A DNA stretch of 64,000 bases from Gautieria morchelliformis. Lineage: Eukaryota; Basidiomycota; Agaricomycetes; Gomphales; Gomphaceae. Positions within the stretch are counted from its first letter, which is position 1, and each line of letters starts with the position of its first letter. Below, one piece after another: positions 11,661 through 22,454 of the stretch. The stretch spans positions 495,400 to 559,399 of the forward strand of contig WHVA01000010.1 of assembly GCA_015179125.1 (NCBI GenBank), read 5' to 3'. A program made the translations under genes and the position numbers. Under the pieces are notes generated by a model. It saw only the letters and a list, made by a program, of their open reading frames with translations. It was not told the DNA's origin and did not search any database.

Positions 11661-12600
11661 AAGGAGCCTCCGGGCTGCAGGCCAACTAAACTGGGCGAGA
11701 AAACGGTGAATCGTCCAAGCTTGGGGAAGGCCCTAAGACTCAAGCTGAGTCTGAAAATACGATTTGATCCGTCAACTTCAATCACCGCGTTTTAGGGCTT
11801 GGTGTTTGTGGTCGGAATACATATCCTGATCCGATATGGTTTGAGACAGGGCTACATAAAGCAAGGTACTAGTTAGTAATCAGATTCCACGATGATCCCG
11901 GCAAGGTGAACGTCCAAATACCCGGGAGTGACATCAAATCTAATCGACCATGTGTCCTACCTCGAAGGTATCGGATTCTGGTCACCCTCCATCCTCGATG
12001 ACAAGCTTTAGTGCCAATTGGTTGAGTGCTTGCTAGCAATTGCTCTCAAACGTGCTTTGACCATGTGAGGTCAACCCAGAATGCATCCGGGGAGCTATAC
12101 ATTCACCAAATGAACTTAGAAAATATTTTTATGTAACAGCGATGCTCGTACTAATATACTAATAGTACTAAGTACTAGTACTACTTGTACTTGTAAGTTC
12201 ATTTTGTTTCAGACTCCGTCGCTTTCACTCCTACCACCACAACCCACTCGCGGTGTGCCTCTGGCGGCTATAATAACATCCTTCTCGACTGTTGATCCCT
12301 GCCTCAGAGTCAGTCAGCTCAACAATCGGTACTCTGCATTGGCAATTGATACCATAGGCTTGTGACAACGCGAGAACAGGGGGGGCAACCGAGTGAAGGG
12401 TGCGTCCCTCGCCCTCCCACGCCGCATGCTGACTGACCCACAGGGTGCTACGCGCACATGCACACGCCGCGCATCGCACAACTCGAAGACGGGCGCGAAG
12501 ACGTGGTGCGGAACAAGGGTGTGCCGCAGTTTTGTGTCTCTCTTTCTGTGTGGTTGGGCTGATGCGGTGTTGGTCAGATTCATATTCGTTTTTTGGTTTT
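11661..12600. other. Intergenic, AT-rich simple sequence
   Basis: I see no supported gene. Around 12140-12200 there is a run built from TACTA/AGTACT units. The open frames over 12230-12840 on the minus strand are shadows with no domain signal. Confidence 0.4.
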
Positions 12601-12614
12601 TGTCGCCTCGCTCG

Positions 12615-13020
12615 AGATGCTGGTCGACGATGCCGCGGCGCGAAGCTCGGGGACCTATATATCCGCAGCATGCGATTTAGCCCCGGCGGGAAGCTCCTCA
12701 TGATGGGTGCCGAGGATAAACAGATACGCATGAGTGGCGCGACGTGTTCGCGAGGGCGGGGGAGCGGGCGGGGTGCGGTGATGGGTGCTGACTTTGCCTC
12801 TTTTTTTTCTGCTTTCGCAGGTCTAGCATGTCGCAAAGAAGCCCATCCACACCGTGTTCGAGAGGAAATCTATTCGCTTGACTTTTCCGGCGATGGGCGG
12901 CTTATCATGTCTGGTCCTGGAATAAGGTGCGGTGCTGCTATGACGCGGACGCTGATGCTGACGTGCGCGCACAGACGACGCATATATGGGATATAGAGAC
13001 AAGGGGGAGTGGGGACGCTG
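12615..13020 (+). pseudogene. Decayed fragment of corepressor Tup1 (WD40)
   Basis: Three blocks occur in Tup1 order. At about 12650 the sequence reads GDLYIRSMRFSPGGK followed by GAEDKQIR. At about 12825-12860 a second frame reads AKKPIHTVF. At about 12864-12910 it reads EEIYSLDFSGDGRL, and at about 12975 THIWDIETR. In Tup1 these are the linker DLYIRSVxFSPDGK...GAEDKQIR, the WD strand IAKK, EIYSLDFSxDGRLIVSG and TARIWDxETG. Here the blocks lie in different frames, the 5' splice site after KQIR has lost its G (ATGAGT), and the segment between the second and third blocks lacks the GH dipeptide. It is therefore a non-functional partial copy. A functional TUP1 must lie elsewhere. Confidence 0.75.
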
Positions 13021-13447
13021 TTGAGAATGTATGTGACTGTTTTTTGTATTGGTTTCAAATAATATTATCTCTGTTTATTTTAATATATGTCTGTGGGTTA
13101 AATTATCTCATCCTGGTTTGGAATACAATTACCTGTTACAAGCAGGTGTGCCTGTAGGTCACTGTGCTCCAAGTAGACTATATGCGTGAGGCTGTTCCTG
13201 CAAGGTCAGCATCTGACCATGAGGCTCACTTATAATATGATTCACTAGGGTATTTACACATCCGAATAGGTGATGCACTCAGATACACGATCAATGACGT
13301 GCGTATCTAATGTGCACGCATCCTAGGGTTGGTCAGACCTATTTGGAGATCTGCGTACCTCACCTACTCTTTTGCCGAGCACCAACATAAACTGACTAAT
13401 TTTCAGGTTCTCAGACTACAATTACCAACCCCTAAAACGCGGTGAAT
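13021..13447. other. Intergenic, no gene seen
   Basis: There is only a short unassigned stretch between the Tup1 relic and the nested mobile region. Confidence 0.4.
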
Positions 13448-13504
13448 AGGGTGTTTCACGAAAGTGAATTCGACGTGAAATCGGTACTGAAATCGGTCCC
13501 GCAC
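13448..13504. repeat. Left remnant of a foldback/MITE-like sequence
   Basis: The sequence starts AGGGTGTTTCACGAAAGTG and runs through GAATTCGACGTGAA. It matches, inverted, the right arm of the complete foldback at 19711-19843 (which starts AGGGCGTTTCACGAAGG). The 5.6-kb transposon interrupts this sequence directly after CGCAC. Confidence 0.6.
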
Positions 13505-13598
13505 TACGGTGTCCAGGAAGGACAAGGTCTGTTTTCATTTTACGAAACGCAAATTGCGAATCGCTAATCGCAAATCAAAAATGACAAATAGCATTATG
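13505..13598 (+). repeat. Left terminal inverted repeat, copy 1
   Basis: It pairs with 18996-19089 over 94 bp. The only difference is GACAAATA here against GACACATA in the partner. It includes the near-palindromic stretch TTGCGAATCGCTAATCGCAA, a possible transposase-binding site. Confidence 0.9.
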
Positions 13599-13687
13599 AC
13601 TAAATTCAAACCCAAACTCAAATATGTACATGTGGTTACTAATAACCAGTCGTTCACCGCCGCGTCTTTTTGCTTGTCGCTATTCTC

Positions 13688-15346
13688 ATGGATGGCGACA
13701 ATGACTTGGAAGGTCAAGATGGGTGACCGGACTTGGAACAGAACGAAATTGGCTCTAGTTCTGGGACTCACAATCGGAACCCTCATGGGAACAATCAGTT
13801 CAAGAACTGCCGTGAGTGGTGTGACGCATCTGCTCATGTATCTAGCTACTGAACACCATATCACCTAGCGGCCCAAGATGACCCTGTCCTGCACAAATTA
13901 CTCAGGGACTATGATCGACAGGGAGTAACCAACCGGGTCATGTTGAGTAAGTTGCTAAGGGCCGAGCACGGGATGCAGATTGGGTCGGTTCATGTCACAT
14001 GGCCTCTTGTCTTAACCTGATCTTATGCCACACAGCCAAGTGTCCATCCAAAAGTGCCGTAAAAGTATTGGGCTCAAAGGTAGTCGAACTGCAACTACCA
14101 AGACGCCAGATCAGGTTAAGCGGCAGCTCGTTCTGGATCAGATGGCCAAAGATCCTACAAGGCGAACTGGACCATGCATAGTGACTGAAGACATCGTTAG
14201 AAAGACTGGGGTTCATTTAACTCGGTAAGTAGCTTTGCTACTTGTGACTTTCTGCAGAAGTGTTCTTATGTCTTGTAATACACTCAGTGCCTTTGTAGAA
14301 AAAGAAAGGCGTCAGCAGGACCTGGATGGATTTGCGCTCCGTGACCCGACAGCTAAAAAAATTCACCGTACTCCCCTCGTCATTCTAGGGCCACATTTCG
14401 AATGGAGCGGTGATGGTCATGATAAGCTAGCGGCTATAGGTTTTCCGATTTGGGCACTGCGGGATGTCTGGTCTGGCAAATGGCTAGGTATATGGGTCCT
14501 GCCAAATAATCGACAGAAACTGGCAATTGCGTACGTATATCTCAGCTTAGTCGAACAGCTTGGTGGTAAGTCGCATGTCTACACTGACCGTGATACTGAC
14601 ACTGATCTGTAATGAATAGGGATGCCAGTGCAATCTACCACTGACTGTGGATCAGAAACTACGGAAATGTACGGGTTTGCAAATGCACTTTGGTATGTGT
14701 ATCTTTTAGTTTAAAATTCCTTCCAGAGCTTATCTCAATTCAGCGAGGCATTTTCACCGGAGCTCCCAGTCACTGAGCTGCCGGCCCACCAATTTCTAAA
14801 GAGCATTCATAATACAACAATTGAGCGAGGTTGGCTTCGTGTTCGACTTGCTTGGGGGGATAACGTAAAGGTGTTTTGGCAGAGAGGGTCAGAGATCTAC
14901 CAATACAACAGTAATGACAACAATCAATAGTAAGGTTTCTCCAACGTTCAACTTCGGTATTGACTGATATTCTTGCGCAATAAAGTGAGCTTGTCCAGTG
15001 GCTATGGCCAAAACTGATCCAGCAGGAACTTGATGAGCTCAGGTACTGTTTTAACAACCATGTAGTGCACACAGATCGTAAGAAGAGAAATCCATCTGGG
15101 ATATCACCGAACATTGCCATAGCTATTCCAGCAGAGTATGGTGGTATGAATTGCCTTCAAAGTGTTGATGTTGGACTGGTGAGAAAGCTAAAGCAGGAGC
15201 TCGGTGGTGAGGATCTCATTCGTTTTGTAGATGTGAAGTATGCGGCTCGGGCAAACATAGTATTTCTCTCTCTGAATACGATACTGACCATGGACAACGT
15301 TTGGTTAGTATTTCAAGAAATGTTAATACTCTTGTATCCGGCTTGA
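13688..15346 (+). pseudogene. DDE integrase-like transposase, copy 1 (one in-frame stop)
   Basis: Several exons separated by short introns encode an N-terminal helix-turn-helix-like region (HKLLRDYDRQG to KCRKSIGLKGSR) and then an RNase-H-fold integrase core. The putative catalytic residues are the first Asp in WSGDGHDKL, the second Asp in STTDCGSETTEMYG, and the Glu in HNTTIERGWLR. Further conserved blocks are IRD/LRDVWSGKWLG, LVQWLWPKLIQQEL and NPSGISPN. The start at 13688 is chosen because the matching start in copy 2 (60104) gives a first exon of the same length ending in RNPxGxNQ. In this frame codon 13 is TGA (13724-13726). No later in-frame ATG occurs before exon 2, so the gene looks inactivated at the 5' end while the rest is open. 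The protein would cut and join the element's ends. Stop at 15344-15346. Confidence 0.8.
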
Positions 15347-15381
15347 TATGGTATAAAATTTGGTATCATGCCAGCATTACA

Positions 15382-15402
15382 CATATATATATATATATAT
15401 AT
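15382..15402. repeat. (TA)n microsatellite
   Basis: A run of about ten TA units lies between the two convergent genes of transposon copy 1. Confidence 0.9.
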
Positions 15403-15497
15403 TCGGTTTGCTGCCTATGATCACCACTCATTAAAAGGAAAATACAAGTAATGGAGACTACAGAATACTACAATATTTGTAATAGTCAGAAGCCATG

Positions 15498-18470
15498 TCA
15501 CAGCGGGCCTGTTCGTTTGGTGGGTGCTAATGCCGTAACGGTAGATAAGCTGGAAGCCGGACCCAGTTGCAGTGCCAAACAAATGGGATTGCAGACATGC
15601 TCGGAAATAAACTGCTTGATTGCATCGGTAGCACTCAAAGAGACGGTTGTAGTCTCTACACTATCTGCAGTACTAATCCTCTCGGAGCTTATTAATATGT
15701 TAGATTCTTAACCAGGCAGATTACGCACCTCCGCACTTGAGGATCAAATAATAGAAAGTCCTCTTTTATGAGAAACCCTGCAAGAGAAATTAGTAAATAT
15801 ATGTGTGGTATGTTATATTGTCAATATACCTTGAAGATCACAGACTAGCACCGATCTGCTACTATCAACAACGACATGGTGTGCAAAAGCATCTATTGCA
15901 GCACCAATCCCAGTGTTACCATTATGTCCAACTACAAGTGAGCCGGAATATTTGTGTAAGTTTCTATGGTCGCCTGGAAGCAGAGGTGTGGCAAGGAAAG
16001 TGTAATTTGATAAGGTATGATGATCGGGTCCAACCTCTGGGCGTGGAGATATCTTTCCTGTCTCAACTACACCGAGGAATGCCCCCTTGGAATTAAACTG
16101 CAAACCTGGAGCCCTAGTACTTAGTATTCTTAAAACAAACAGAGACATGCATTAGCATACTTGGCAAGTCCACGCTGTAATGGATTGCACGGCGATGAAA
16201 GCTCTGCATAAAATAATCCGCAGTTGTCAACGCAATTAGCCCTTGAAGAAGAAGCCGTTCATTCTCCTCTTCTGATACGGGCCACTTAGACCATCCAGGG
16301 TTCATTTGGAATAATGCAATGTCAGTGTCCTTATCTCTACCCTATAGTAAATATATATCAGTTCGTGGATCGTGCATTATAGCATATTACTTACTCGGAA
16401 TGCATATTTTTCTAGTCCCTTACCTAGATATCCACCTTGGCGGCTCTCCTGGTACTTGTGCCGTGGCCAGTCATTGGCAACTAAAATAATTTCTATGCCT
16501 GAGTGGTGGTTGACTTCTACAATGTCATCCTCATGTGTAGTGCATGTAGAGCGTCGGAAAGGATAGGCATCAAACCGAAGAGTTGACATGGGTTGTATCA
16601 ACGAAGGACCTGCCAGTGCTGGTTGATATGCACTGACATATGCAGCTGGTGCCATATTCAAAGATTTGTTTGAATGTACTGAGCCGAGGGAGGATTCGGA
16701 CAGGCTGCTAACACTGCGGCGAGTGATCCTACTACTTCGCACTGTAGCTACTTGCTGTACAGAAGACACACTCACATGAGATGCATGAGTACGTTCAATA
16801 ATACACCATTTTGATGTTGGTACTCCAATATCTTTCCCTTGGTCATTGTTATCATCTGTGTCAGTGTCATCATCACTCTGTATCCCAGAAAGCCCCTATC
16901 AGAATAGTAATACAATAAAGGCAGAGAGACGTACATGCACAATGCCTTCTCTCCCTCGCTTCCTTGACTTGGGCTGCCATACATATGCTCGCAACGTAAT
17001 AGAATTTGATTTCGCATCCTTAGTTGACAACTCATTGTCCCGACTCAATTGGCTATGCATATCTGCTAAGCTACCGGTTGGTTTGAGTGGACTTAAAGTG
17101 CTAGCATCTTTCTGAACTGAAAAGCAGAGTTTTTCACTACAATATAACATACTTAATCAGGTGACTTCAGCAAGGATAGTAACTGTTTAACATACCGGGT
17201 AATAAAGGCCAAGAGGTTACCATGTCCTGGCATTTCATTCCCTTGTAAGCCATTGTACGCAGACAGTAACTCCAGCGTAAATGCATTAAGCGCTTCTGAA
17301 GCTGCAATGCTAGATATGCCTGTATACTTCGACATTGGATGCTGAATCTGAATGTGTCTTAGGTTAAAGTACGAAGGATGTAAAATATCAAACTCACGAC
17401 TTTGGCTCTACCACCGTTGGCAGGATAGACCCAGAGATTTCCAAGTAGTGAAAAGGTGTTGAGACGACTCAACACTTTTTGGACTTGATTACGCTTAGCA
17501 GCTTCCGCAGCATTTTGAAGGCCTTTATTAGGCGGTTGTTTGCTTGGACGATTTATGCGGTGCTGAGATGCCTGTCAGGGGACACCCTGTTTTCCATTTC
17601 CAGTTCCGACACCACACCCAGTTCCGACACCATTTCCGACTCCGCTTCCGGTTCCGATTCCATCTCCGCCTCCGCTTTCAGAAATGATTCTGCTTCTGGG
17701 AGAACTTCCACCAGTTCTATTCACCTTGCCAGTTCCACTCCAATTTCCGACTTCCACTCTCGGAACAGTGTTGGAAATCAAGCAACTCGCGTAATAGGTG
17801 GCATCAAGGGTCGATCAAGGGTCAGGGAGGTCAGGAGGATGCAGGGTTGATGGCAGGTGCCAAGTGTTGTCCCTGGCTGCGCAGCGTAGTATAATACGGG
17901 CTCGCTGACATTGGGGGTCCTTAGACTTTTCTCTTTGGATTTCCCCTTGTCAGGTGAGAATCCCCTCTCTTGTATACTCTGTTCATTTATACATACTTTG
18001 GATTTCCCCTTGTCAGTTGTGTGGTAGTGTGATCTCCACAACCAGCCAGGGTTGCCCTTACAATGCCTGTGTTTGGTGAGTACGCACGCTGTCCATCACG
18101 CTAGTGACACTGGACTCTGTTGCCAAATTATCCTTTGGCTCTGTACCTAATTGAGGAGATGTTTGATAACTTAGTAAAGAGAATCAAGACAGCAAAAGAA
18201 AGCATCTTACATGTAATCAACTTGCACGAGCCGCAGAGCAGTCCCTGCAAAAGGGGATATACAACACCACAGCCCTCGCACTGTGGCATCTCCTAAGCAG
18301 GTATTGAGTCAGACTAGCCAAATAAATTTCACGCAAGCTATACTACGCACCCGTATTTTCTTCTTTTCAGCTGGAAGGGTTGCGGCGTTAACCTTGGTAC
18401 ATCTACAACACATGGCACCTTGAATGTCTTCGCAAAGCTGGAAGACGGATCCACATGTGTTGCACTTCAT
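15498..18470 (-). pseudogene. Alpha-type protein kinase of transposon copy 1, split by an hAT-like insert
   Basis: The predicted protein starts with two zinc ribbons. The first, from 18470, has Cys pairs CNTCGSVF and CCRCTKV; the second, about 18300-18240,  has CEGCGVV and CGSCKLI. A long variable middle follows, then the alpha-kinase catalytic region: GGYLGKGLEKYAFR (glycine-rich loop area, about 16430), HKYSGS, a DAFAHH...LVCDLQGIL block, and LFDPQV. The C-terminal EHVCNPICLAL has the H-C-N-x-x-C zinc module seen in MHCK/eEF2-kinase relatives. Alpha-kinases phosphorylate Ser/Thr, often in helices. The exon after the second ribbon is interrupted by a 487-bp element with an 8-bp target duplication, which puts a TAA directly at the junction. 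The exons on both sides remain colinear with copy 2. Copy 1 has Arg where copy 2 has His in LFDPQV[R/H], a position close to the usual DPQIH motif. Stop at 15498-15500. Confidence 0.8.
17576..18062. mobile_element. Non-autonomous hAT-like element (487 bp) inside the kinase exon
   Basis: The flanks are perfect 8-bp duplications, ATGCCTGT, at 17568-17575 and 18063-18070. The ends are imperfect inverted repeats: CAGGGGACACCCTG on the left, and TGTAAGGGCAACCCTG reading in from the right. The element holds no transposase. Its left third is a run of TTCCGA/TTCCGG-type hexamers. The 8-bp duplication and CAGGG-like ends fit the hAT superfamily. Confidence 0.85.
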
Positions 18471-18995
18471 AGTGAACGTCAGTGAGCAGAATGTGAAATC
18501 ACTATAAATGAAAACTTACATGAAGATATACTTTTCAGATTGGGAGAGCAACCGTGCATGGGCCTGATGCGTTATCTCCAGGCGCTGCTTACCATTTCAG
18601 GCTGCATTCCAAATACTACAGCAACGTCGGTCCTAGTCCACCCCAAATACACTGCAGCAGGCAAAGTGCAAGGCGCGAGGCACCTGGGCTTTAGAGCCAA
18701 GTGGTGAACGGGGCTTTAGAGCCAAGTATCGTTCACAACTGAGACTGCCCAGCTATCGATCCTGACAAATGATGAAACACAGTTGCACTGCTGAGAACGA
18801 AAAAGACGCGCGACGGGTTGGAACACTCATCATAGCATCACCATGTCACTGCATGAGGTTATTCAGAAAAAAGATATGCTAAAAGGCTGCCGATGCTGAG
18901 GCTGAGATCCTGTCGCATAGGTTCTTCAACAGCCAACAGCTCTGCGGTCCAATGTCCATGAGTTGGCCAGCGCTTTGCGAAACTAGTTGATTTTA

Positions 18996-19089
18996 CATAA
19001 TGCTATGTGTCATTTTTGATTTGCGATTAGCGATTCGCAATTTGCGTTTCGTAAAATGAAAACAGACCTTGTCCTTCCTGGACACCGTA
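18996..19089 (-). repeat. Right terminal inverted repeat, copy 1
   Basis: This is the reverse complement of 13505-13598 with one mismatch. It is followed at once by the target duplication CGCAC. Confidence 0.9.
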
Positions 19090-19112
19090 CGCACTCCGCC
19101 GCGAACTCGGCG

Positions 19113-19171
19113 AGTTGCGGAATTCACGAACTCTGCAAGTTCAACTCGCAGAGTTCGTGAATTCCGCAACT
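19113..19171. repeat. Perfect hairpin, 24-bp arms
   Basis: The arms 19113-19136 and 19148-19171 are exact reverse complements around an 11-nt loop. They are built from AATTCACGAACTCTGC and related CGAACTCGC-type motifs. The sequence lies just outside the right end of transposon copy 1 and probably belongs to the older foldback sequence it entered. Confidence 0.9.
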
Positions 19172-19710
19172 TTGCGAAAGCAGCAAACTCGCTCGCGCAC
19201 TCGTCCGTGAACTCGCTCCCCAACTCGGTCCCAAGCATGCCGCTCTGCGGCACATACAGCTGACATCCAATATGGAAATTAATTAGTACTAGACCATTTT
19301 CTTTGCTTTCCTCTTCTTTCGATCCTTTCCTTTTGCGCGGTACACCACAGTGCTGTGCGCAGCCTTTGCAAGTAAGTACCTTGTCTCTTCCTCTTAATCA
19401 AGATCATATGAGATGACAGGGAAGCTGAGTACAAGAGAGGAGAGATGAGATGCTGAAGATGGTATGGTAGAGATAGATGACATATATATCCTCCTCTCTG
19501 AGCCATCTGCCACCCCCTGAGCCATCCGGTTCACACAAATGTCCCAACCACCTCGTCTTAATTCGTCAGGCTGACGACGGATGTCCTGAAACATCGGTGG
19601 GAGATATTGGGCATGTAATTACTAAATGTAACATTACAGCTACAACATGCCATCCTGCCGTTGGTATGCCGCGCAAGCCGGCCTTGCTGTTAAATTTCAC
19701 AGATACGGAG

Positions 19711-19843
19711 AGGGGTTTCACGAAGGACACAAATTTGAAGTGAATTCGGTCATGAAATCGTGTCTGAACTCCCGAGTTCACGTTCGAATTCACACCGATT
19801 TCGTGACCGAATTCACGTCGAATTCGCCTTCGTGAAACGCCCT
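19711..19843. mobile_element. Foldback MITE-like element, about 133 bp
   Basis: Almost the whole length folds on itself. The ends read AGGGGTTTCACGAAGG and, inverted, AGGGCGTTTCACGAAGG, and both arms contain GTGAATTCGGTCA[TC]GAAATCG. No target duplication was clear. It is related to the remnant at 13448-13504. Confidence 0.75.
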
Positions 19844-20735
19844 AATGCAAACGCAAAATCCTTTGCAAGTAGTACAAAAGCTTTCATAAATTTGGCCAAA
19901 TAATGTTACATGTGATACTGCAAAGTGTCTTTCACGAAGCCTCTATGCTCAGTAACTCACCAACGTCAGCAAATTAGGTACACTGGCACTAAGTATAAGC
20001 TTCTGAACATTACCTTGAGTTCAACGTTCAACAGGATCGAGTGAGGATGAAACTGCATGCGAGGACATGCTGATGCTTGGGGCCATGTCATAGGTCGAAA
20101 CAGTGATACACGGGCGAATACTGAAAGTGCCTATTTATCAGCGAACACGACGTGGATCTGATTTTCTACACGGATTGATGATGATGAACGATCACATCCC
20201 CTCGAAAGAAATGGTCAGCTCGGGATATATCACGCCTTACTCCTTCAAATATCCCAGTGATTTCATGTTCCGTATTTTCTTGGCCTGGCAGTGGGCATCG
20301 CCTTGTCTACGAGGACGGAGAGGAGAAGTTTGCACCAAGGCCAAGTCAGGGCTTCATACGCCCCTTTGAGCCTTGCCGATGGGTCTATAGATGGTCGCAG
20401 CGACATCCAACATGCTAGGGAGACTGGTTGAGACATGGATGCCAAAAAGACACACGCTATCGAGGAGCACTGCCGATTTGGTTTAGCCATAAGTTATCAT
20501 CGCATAATTGCTCACCTTAGGATCACAGATCTAGCACCCGGGCTGGTAAGTTGGTGCTTTGCTCTCCTCGACTCGGATTCGCTGAATGTTCGAAATGGAG
20601 TGCAATTAATCGGAGAGATGGTTATACAGAATCAAACGACAACAAAGAAAGATCGATGGAGCAGGGCCGAACGTAGAAGCTGCTTCCACGTCGTTCGCGC
20701 ACCATTGTTAAATAGTAATGGGTGAAGATGACACC
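19844..20735. other. Unassigned region
   Basis: There are two open frames on the plus strand, 20103-20369 and 20435-20725. Neither shows a domain I recognise, and exon boundaries are unclear. Confidence 0.3.
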
Positions 20736-20739
20736 AGTT

Positions 20740-21530
20740 CTTGCTTTCTTTCCTTCCTTCTTCTGCATCCCGCATCAGGTCTCGGTTGGCACGGTAGGGC
20801 GTGTTTTGTGGGGCGAGTCGACGTGATCGCGCGTCCTACGTGGCTCCTGATGCGACGGTTGTGGTTTTGATGCGTCAAAACCGCAACCGTCACATCAGGA
20901 GCCACCAGTGAGCCAAATCGCCATAAAGAAACAGCGTACAGGACATGCCCCAATGAATGACCTATTCCCTGGGGTCCTTGACCCTGCTCGGAGAAGGCTT
21001 TTCAGGTTTGTACAAGTCGCCATCTGAAATAGATGATGCCATGTTAGCTTCGTCGCAAAAGTCCCCCGACGACGACTTACCAGGCGGCCGTACGGAAATC
21101 GACGTTGAGGGAAACAGTGCCTCCTTTGACTCAGGCCAGACCTTCTCTGCGGACTTTGAGGACCGTTTCTGGTCTTGCGCAGTTGCAAGACATTTCTTTA
21201 TTCTCTTAATGCAATTCTTATTGTTTTATAAGTATAGCTAGTTTGCGTCGTTCTTCCTCAGTGGTTTGACACCTCCGTGCAAACGCTGAGATAAGATATC
21301 AGTTAGTTCTCATTATTGTCTCTTGCTCACCTGTACGCTATAGTAGAGCTTCGTACAGGTGATTATATAGTGGTTTGACACCTTTGTGCAAAAGCTTCGT
21401 ACAGTTTATTAATCCTTACACGGTGACGGTGGTGGGTGGCGTGCACGAAGGCGATATGGATAGGTCTGTAACTGACCACCATTGTGTAGCTGTCGTCCGA
21501 AAAGCCTTCGACAGACGTTGTTGGGGATGA
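20740..21530 (-). repeat. Partial copy of a dispersed repetitive gene family (copy A)
   Basis: On the minus strand, 21190-20950 encodes SKSAEKVWPESKEALF and RPPGKSSSGDF, a diverged version of the exon at 40719-40489 (SKSAVKAPPEALEALF, RPPGKSSLGD) and at 57557-57800. The stretch 20780-20870 matches 40350-40440 and, inverted, 57840-57920 (CTACGTGGCTCCTGATGCGACGG). A separate conserved block at 21400-21530 (GAAGGCGATATGGATAGG) matches 40862-40980. It is degenerate, and its original function is unknown. Confidence 0.7.
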
Positions 21531-22386
21531 TGCTACTTTAGGCCATCGTAGTTGCCATGTAGGCCTATGTTGTGGGACAGTTCCCAAATTAATCAGCAGT
21601 CGCCCGAGGTGGCGACACGTACTTCCACTTTGACTTTGCAGCTGGCCGTGGGGTCTATCTCACCAGTCAGAGGTTCAAGAACGAGCTTTTCATCCCACTT
21701 CTGGTAGATCGACTGTCACAAAGAAGGCAGACCAAGGGCGTGAGTTCATGCGGACACGGCTCTGTTGGAGAAGCCCTGGGTCCAAATGTACAGCCTGCGG
21801 TGTCAAATTTATGGCAGCCTCATCTGGGTTTGCGCCCCTGTCAAAAATCGAAATCGTGACCTGAGACAAAAAGAAAAGCAAGGTCAATGCCGGTGTTAAA
21901 GGAGGCGTTGGAGCTGGAGGAAGCTTGCTTACTTAAAGACCACTGAGCAGAACTATGAAGTGGCCTGCTGAGGCCCAGACACTCATTGCGGGACTGCTTT
22001 TGGAACGGGGGACATGGTGAGGGCAGAGTGCTATGGATGATGTCACCGTCTGATGGTGCATGGCCATGAACGCCGACTACATCACTGTCACAGAGACAAA
22101 CCCCCACGTGAGCACACAGCCTCTGTCCCGGGATCTTTTTGTCCTATCACAATGCCAGTCCCTTATTCGTGGCATACTGTAACGTAGAAATTGCCTTTGA
22201 GCTGCTGGAGAATAATAGGATATTTTAGCGCTGTGCTCGCTTGTTGAACTAGCGGACAATGACTGATCGCCGCCCCTTGTTTTGCCGCCGAAAAGGTGGG
22301 CGCAAGGTGGCCGCCTTTTTGGGCCTTACAAAGGGCGTTTCCACATTGCCATGTCCACAAACGTGGCCTTACCTTTGGAACAATGC
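21531..22386. other. Intergenic, no gene seen
   Basis: This is the upstream region of the kinase-like gene. No supported gene. Confidence 0.35.
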
Positions 22387-22393
22387 TATAAAG
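22387..22393 (+). promoter_or_regulatory. Candidate TATA box
   Basis: TATAAAG lies 62 bp before the ATG at 22455, a plausible core-promoter position for the kinase-like gene. Confidence 0.4.
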
Positions 22394-22454
22394 CGTCGCT
22401 GGATTGCCACCACCTTCATAACAGTTTCATACACCCCACTCCCCGCAAACTCCA

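Larger units (their letters stand above)
13505..19089. mobile_element. Two-gene DNA transposon, copy 1 (transposase + alpha-kinase)
   Basis: The element is 5585 bp long. Its 94-bp terminal inverted repeats (13505-13598 and 18996-19089, one mismatch by eye) start TACGGTGTCCAGGAAGG. The flanks are the perfect 5-bp duplication CGCAC at 13500-13504 and 19090-19094. Inside are a DDE integrase-like transposase (+) and a convergent alpha-kinase (-). The near identity of its ends points to fairly recent movement, although both genes carry lesions. The second copy, at 52.1-60.4 kb, has the same gene plan in the opposite orientation. The 5-bp duplication and integrase-like protein set it apart from hAT and Tc1/mariner elements; I cannot assign a named superfamily with confidence. 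Confidence 0.85.

Noticed and set aside
12231..12836. 201-codon minus-strand frame
   Set aside because: It has low-complexity Arg/Ala/His composition and overlaps the Tup1 fragment on the other strand; no domain.
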